The notes under the pieces: model-generated | What the model was told of the DNA's origin: nothing | Databases searched by the model: none | Seen by the model: only the letters and a program-made list of their open reading frames with translations | Position numbers and translations under genes: made by a program | In this document: positions 6,846-8,255 of the stretch, piece after piece | How positions within the stretch are numbered: position 1 is the stretch's first letter | How the letters are laid out: every line of letters begins with the position of its first letter | Source of the DNA: JBCCRH01 sp039208045 | GTDB lineage: Bacteria > Bacteroidota > Bacteroidia > Chitinophagales > Saprospiraceae | DNA: 8,255 nt | Assembly: GCA_039208045.1 (NCBI GenBank) | Contig: JBCCRH010000284.1 | Coordinates: forward strand, 1-8,255 | Direction: 5' to 3'

Positions 6846-8255
6846 TTATTTGACTTCGATGGATACAGAACGCCACTGAGGGCTTCCCAATTCGAGTGAC
6901 CTTGGGATTGGGGCCGAGGTAGAAAATAGCACTTCGTAGGCTCCTTTATTCAGCACCAAATCACCCTCATCACTGAACGTACTGAAGGCTTCGGTAGTCA
7001 AGCTAAAATCCACTGTCTCGCTCGCCCCTGCTCGGATCGCCACCCGCTTAAAGGCCTTTAGCGCACAATTGGGATCGGTGGCCGATTTATCTTTCTTACG
7101 TATATACACCTGTATCACCTCTTCGGCAGCTATTGCCGAGTTGTTTTGTACGCTTACGCTAAAATCAATTGTTTGTCCTTGCTCGATCGTAGAGGTAGAG
7201 GAAGTTACTGCTTGTAAGGCAATATCCGCATAGCTCAGGCCATAGCCAAAAGGGTATAGCGGCTCGACATCCATATATCGGTAGGTGCGCCCTTGCATAT
7301 TATAGTCCTCGTAAGGCGGCAAATCATCAATAGATTTCACGAAAGTGACCGGCAACTTACCCGATGGGCTTACCTTGCCAAAAAGAATATCTCCCAGCGC
7401 CTGTCCCCCCTGCTCTCCTGGGTACCACGCATAAATAATGGCATCGGCGAAATCATGGATTTCAGGAATGGAAATCGCACTCCCACCTGTGATGACCACC
7501 ACTAGCTTCTTCGCCTTTGATCGCAGCAATTTTAAATATTCCACCTGATGCGGCGGTAGCGTAATGTACGTTCGATCCCCAAAAGTGGACGATGCAATGG
7601 CCTCGCCCTCCTCACCTTCTAAGAGCTGTGTGATGCCCATACATGCGATAGTGACCTCCGCCACTTCTGCTTCTTCCGAGAACCAATCCATCGGATTGAC
7701 GTTGGGCCGATCTAGCAAATTACCCTGCACATACCGGATCGCCGTATGATGAGATACATTAGCAGCGATCCCTTCTAGCAAAGTGGTCAGCTGATCGCTC
7801 ACCCCATAATAATTGGCCAATAGCGCTTGCGCATCGGTTGCCGTGGGGCCAGTTACAAAGAGACTGCTCAACTCAGGATCAAGTGGCAAAATATTGTCTT
7901 TGTTTTTGAGTAAAACCATTGACTTCACAGCCGCTTCGTAGGAGAGGTCTAAATGTGCTTGGCTACGTACCTCTGTAAGTGGTATTTGATCTAATTTAGA
8001 AGTGGCACCATCAAATAATCCCAATCGGAAGCGAGTAGGGAGCAGAGCGCGCAAGTTATCATCTACTTCTTTTTCGGTGGTTAGGCCTGCTTCAATAGCG
8101 TTGACAATTTCCGGATAGGTGCTGCCACAATTGAGGTTGCAACCGGCATTGAGGGCTTTAGCGGCAGCTGATTTCTTATCTGGACTAATAAGGTGGCCCT
8201 CATAAAAATCCTGTATTGCCCAACAATCGGATACGAAGTAGCCATCAAAATTCCA
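6846..8255 (-). CDS. Glycoside hydrolase family 3, probable beta-xylosidase, 5'-truncated by the window edge
   Basis: The frame stays open to the right edge, giving 469 visible residues; the N-terminal part of the (beta/alpha)8 domain and any signal peptide lie outside. The first visible residues contain the GH3 nucleophile motif GYFVSDCWAI, with the nucleophile Asp at 8226-8228, followed by AGCNLNCGSTY, a pattern typical of xylosidase-type GH3 enzymes. The second domain starts near KNKDNILPL (visible residues 117-125), carries the acid/base candidate region LEGEEGEA (212-219) and ends with GRTYRYMDVEPLYPFGYGLSY (322-342). A fibronectin-III-like C-terminal domain covers about 357-445. The enzyme would remove xylose from the non-reducing ends of xylo-oligosaccharides. 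The stop lies 8 bp before the xylulokinase ATG, so the two are almost certainly co-transcribed. GH3 membership is secure. Xylosidase rather than glucosidase or arabinosidase activity rests on the NCG motif and the operon; cellular location cannot be judged without the N-terminus. Confidence 0.92.
   Translation of the reverse strand, partial: WNFDGYFVSDCWAIQDFYEGHLISPDKKSAAAKALNAGCNLNCGSTYPEIVNAIEAGLTTEKEVDDNLRALLPTRFRLGLFDGATSKLDQIPLTEVRSQAHLDLSYEAAVKSMVLLKNKDNILPLDPELSSLFVTGPTATDAQALLANYYGVSDQLTTLLEGIAANVSHHTAIRYVQGNLLDRPNVNPMDWFSEEAEVAEVTIACMGITQLLEGEEGEAIASSTFGDRTYITLPPHQVEYLKLLRSKAKKLVVVITGGSAISIPEIHDFADAIIYAWYPGEQGGQALGDILFGKVSPSGKLPVTFVKSIDDLPPYEDYNMQGRTYRYMDVEPLYPFGYGLSYADIALQAVTSSTSTIEQGQTIDFSVSVQNNSAIAAEEVIQVYIRKKDKSATDPNCALKAFKRVAIRAGASETVDFSLTTEAFSTFSDEGDLVLNKGAYEVLFSTSAPIPRSLELGSPQWRSVSIEVK

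Noticed and set aside
6838..6876. Upstream in-frame ATG (6876) as the xylulokinase start, overlapping the GH3 gene by 31 bp
   Set aside because: It would add 13 residues with no family counterpart before the normal MYLLGYDIG start; the ATG at 6837 gives a tidy 8-bp gap.
8052..8054. TTG at 8054 as the start of the GH3 gene
   Set aside because: The frame continues without a stop to the right edge and encodes the GH3 nucleophile motif, so this is an internal leucine.
1..8255. tRNA/rRNA genes, CRISPR arrays, insertion sequences
   Set aside because: No such structures or transposase-like frames were seen; the window is almost wholly occupied by the six genes listed.

Overview
This window looks like chromosomal DNA from a member of the Bacteroidota, perhaps a Saprospirales/Lewinella-type organism. 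That placement is an inference from three things: the style of the xylose genes, the A-rich translation-initiation regions without Shine-Dalgarno sequences, and a C-terminal helix-turn-helix module typical of Bacteroidota sensor-regulators. No taxonomic marker gene is present.

Layout: on the plus strand, positions 2-748 hold the 3' five-sixths of rfbA/rmlA (glucose-1-phosphate thymidylyltransferase), cut by the left edge. It converges on a tightly packed minus-strand gene series that fills the rest of the window. In transcription order (right to left) this series is: a GH3 beta-xylosidase-like glycosidase cut by the right edge (8255-6846), a xylulokinase with a regulatory C-terminal extension (6837-4888), xylose isomerase xylA (4869-3544), a sodium/solute symporter of the SSS family (3531-1918) and an unrecognised 365-residue protein (1900-803). 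Gaps between these genes are only 8, 18, 12 and 17 bp, so they probably form one operon whose promoter lies beyond the right edge. The only convergent gap (749-802) carries a perfect 10-bp inverted repeat that may end transcription from both sides.

How the genes work together: the GH3 enzyme would release D-xylose from xylo-oligosaccharides. The symporter would import the sugar with Na+. XylA would convert xylose to xylulose, and XylB would phosphorylate it to xylulose-5-phosphate for the pentose phosphate pathway. The role of the last gene is unknown, and its codon style resembles rfbA rather than the xyl genes.

The most interesting point is the xylulokinase. After a complete FGGY kinase of about 495 residues, the same reading frame continues for about 150 residues. 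This extension has a predicted coiled coil followed by a LuxR-like helix-turn-helix, the output module usually found on Bacteroidota TPR or beta-propeller regulators. This suggests a catabolic kinase that also acts as the operon's own DNA-binding regulator. A second curiosity is that both convergent genes change codon style abruptly in their last 25-40 codons, from C-ending to G/T-ending codons.
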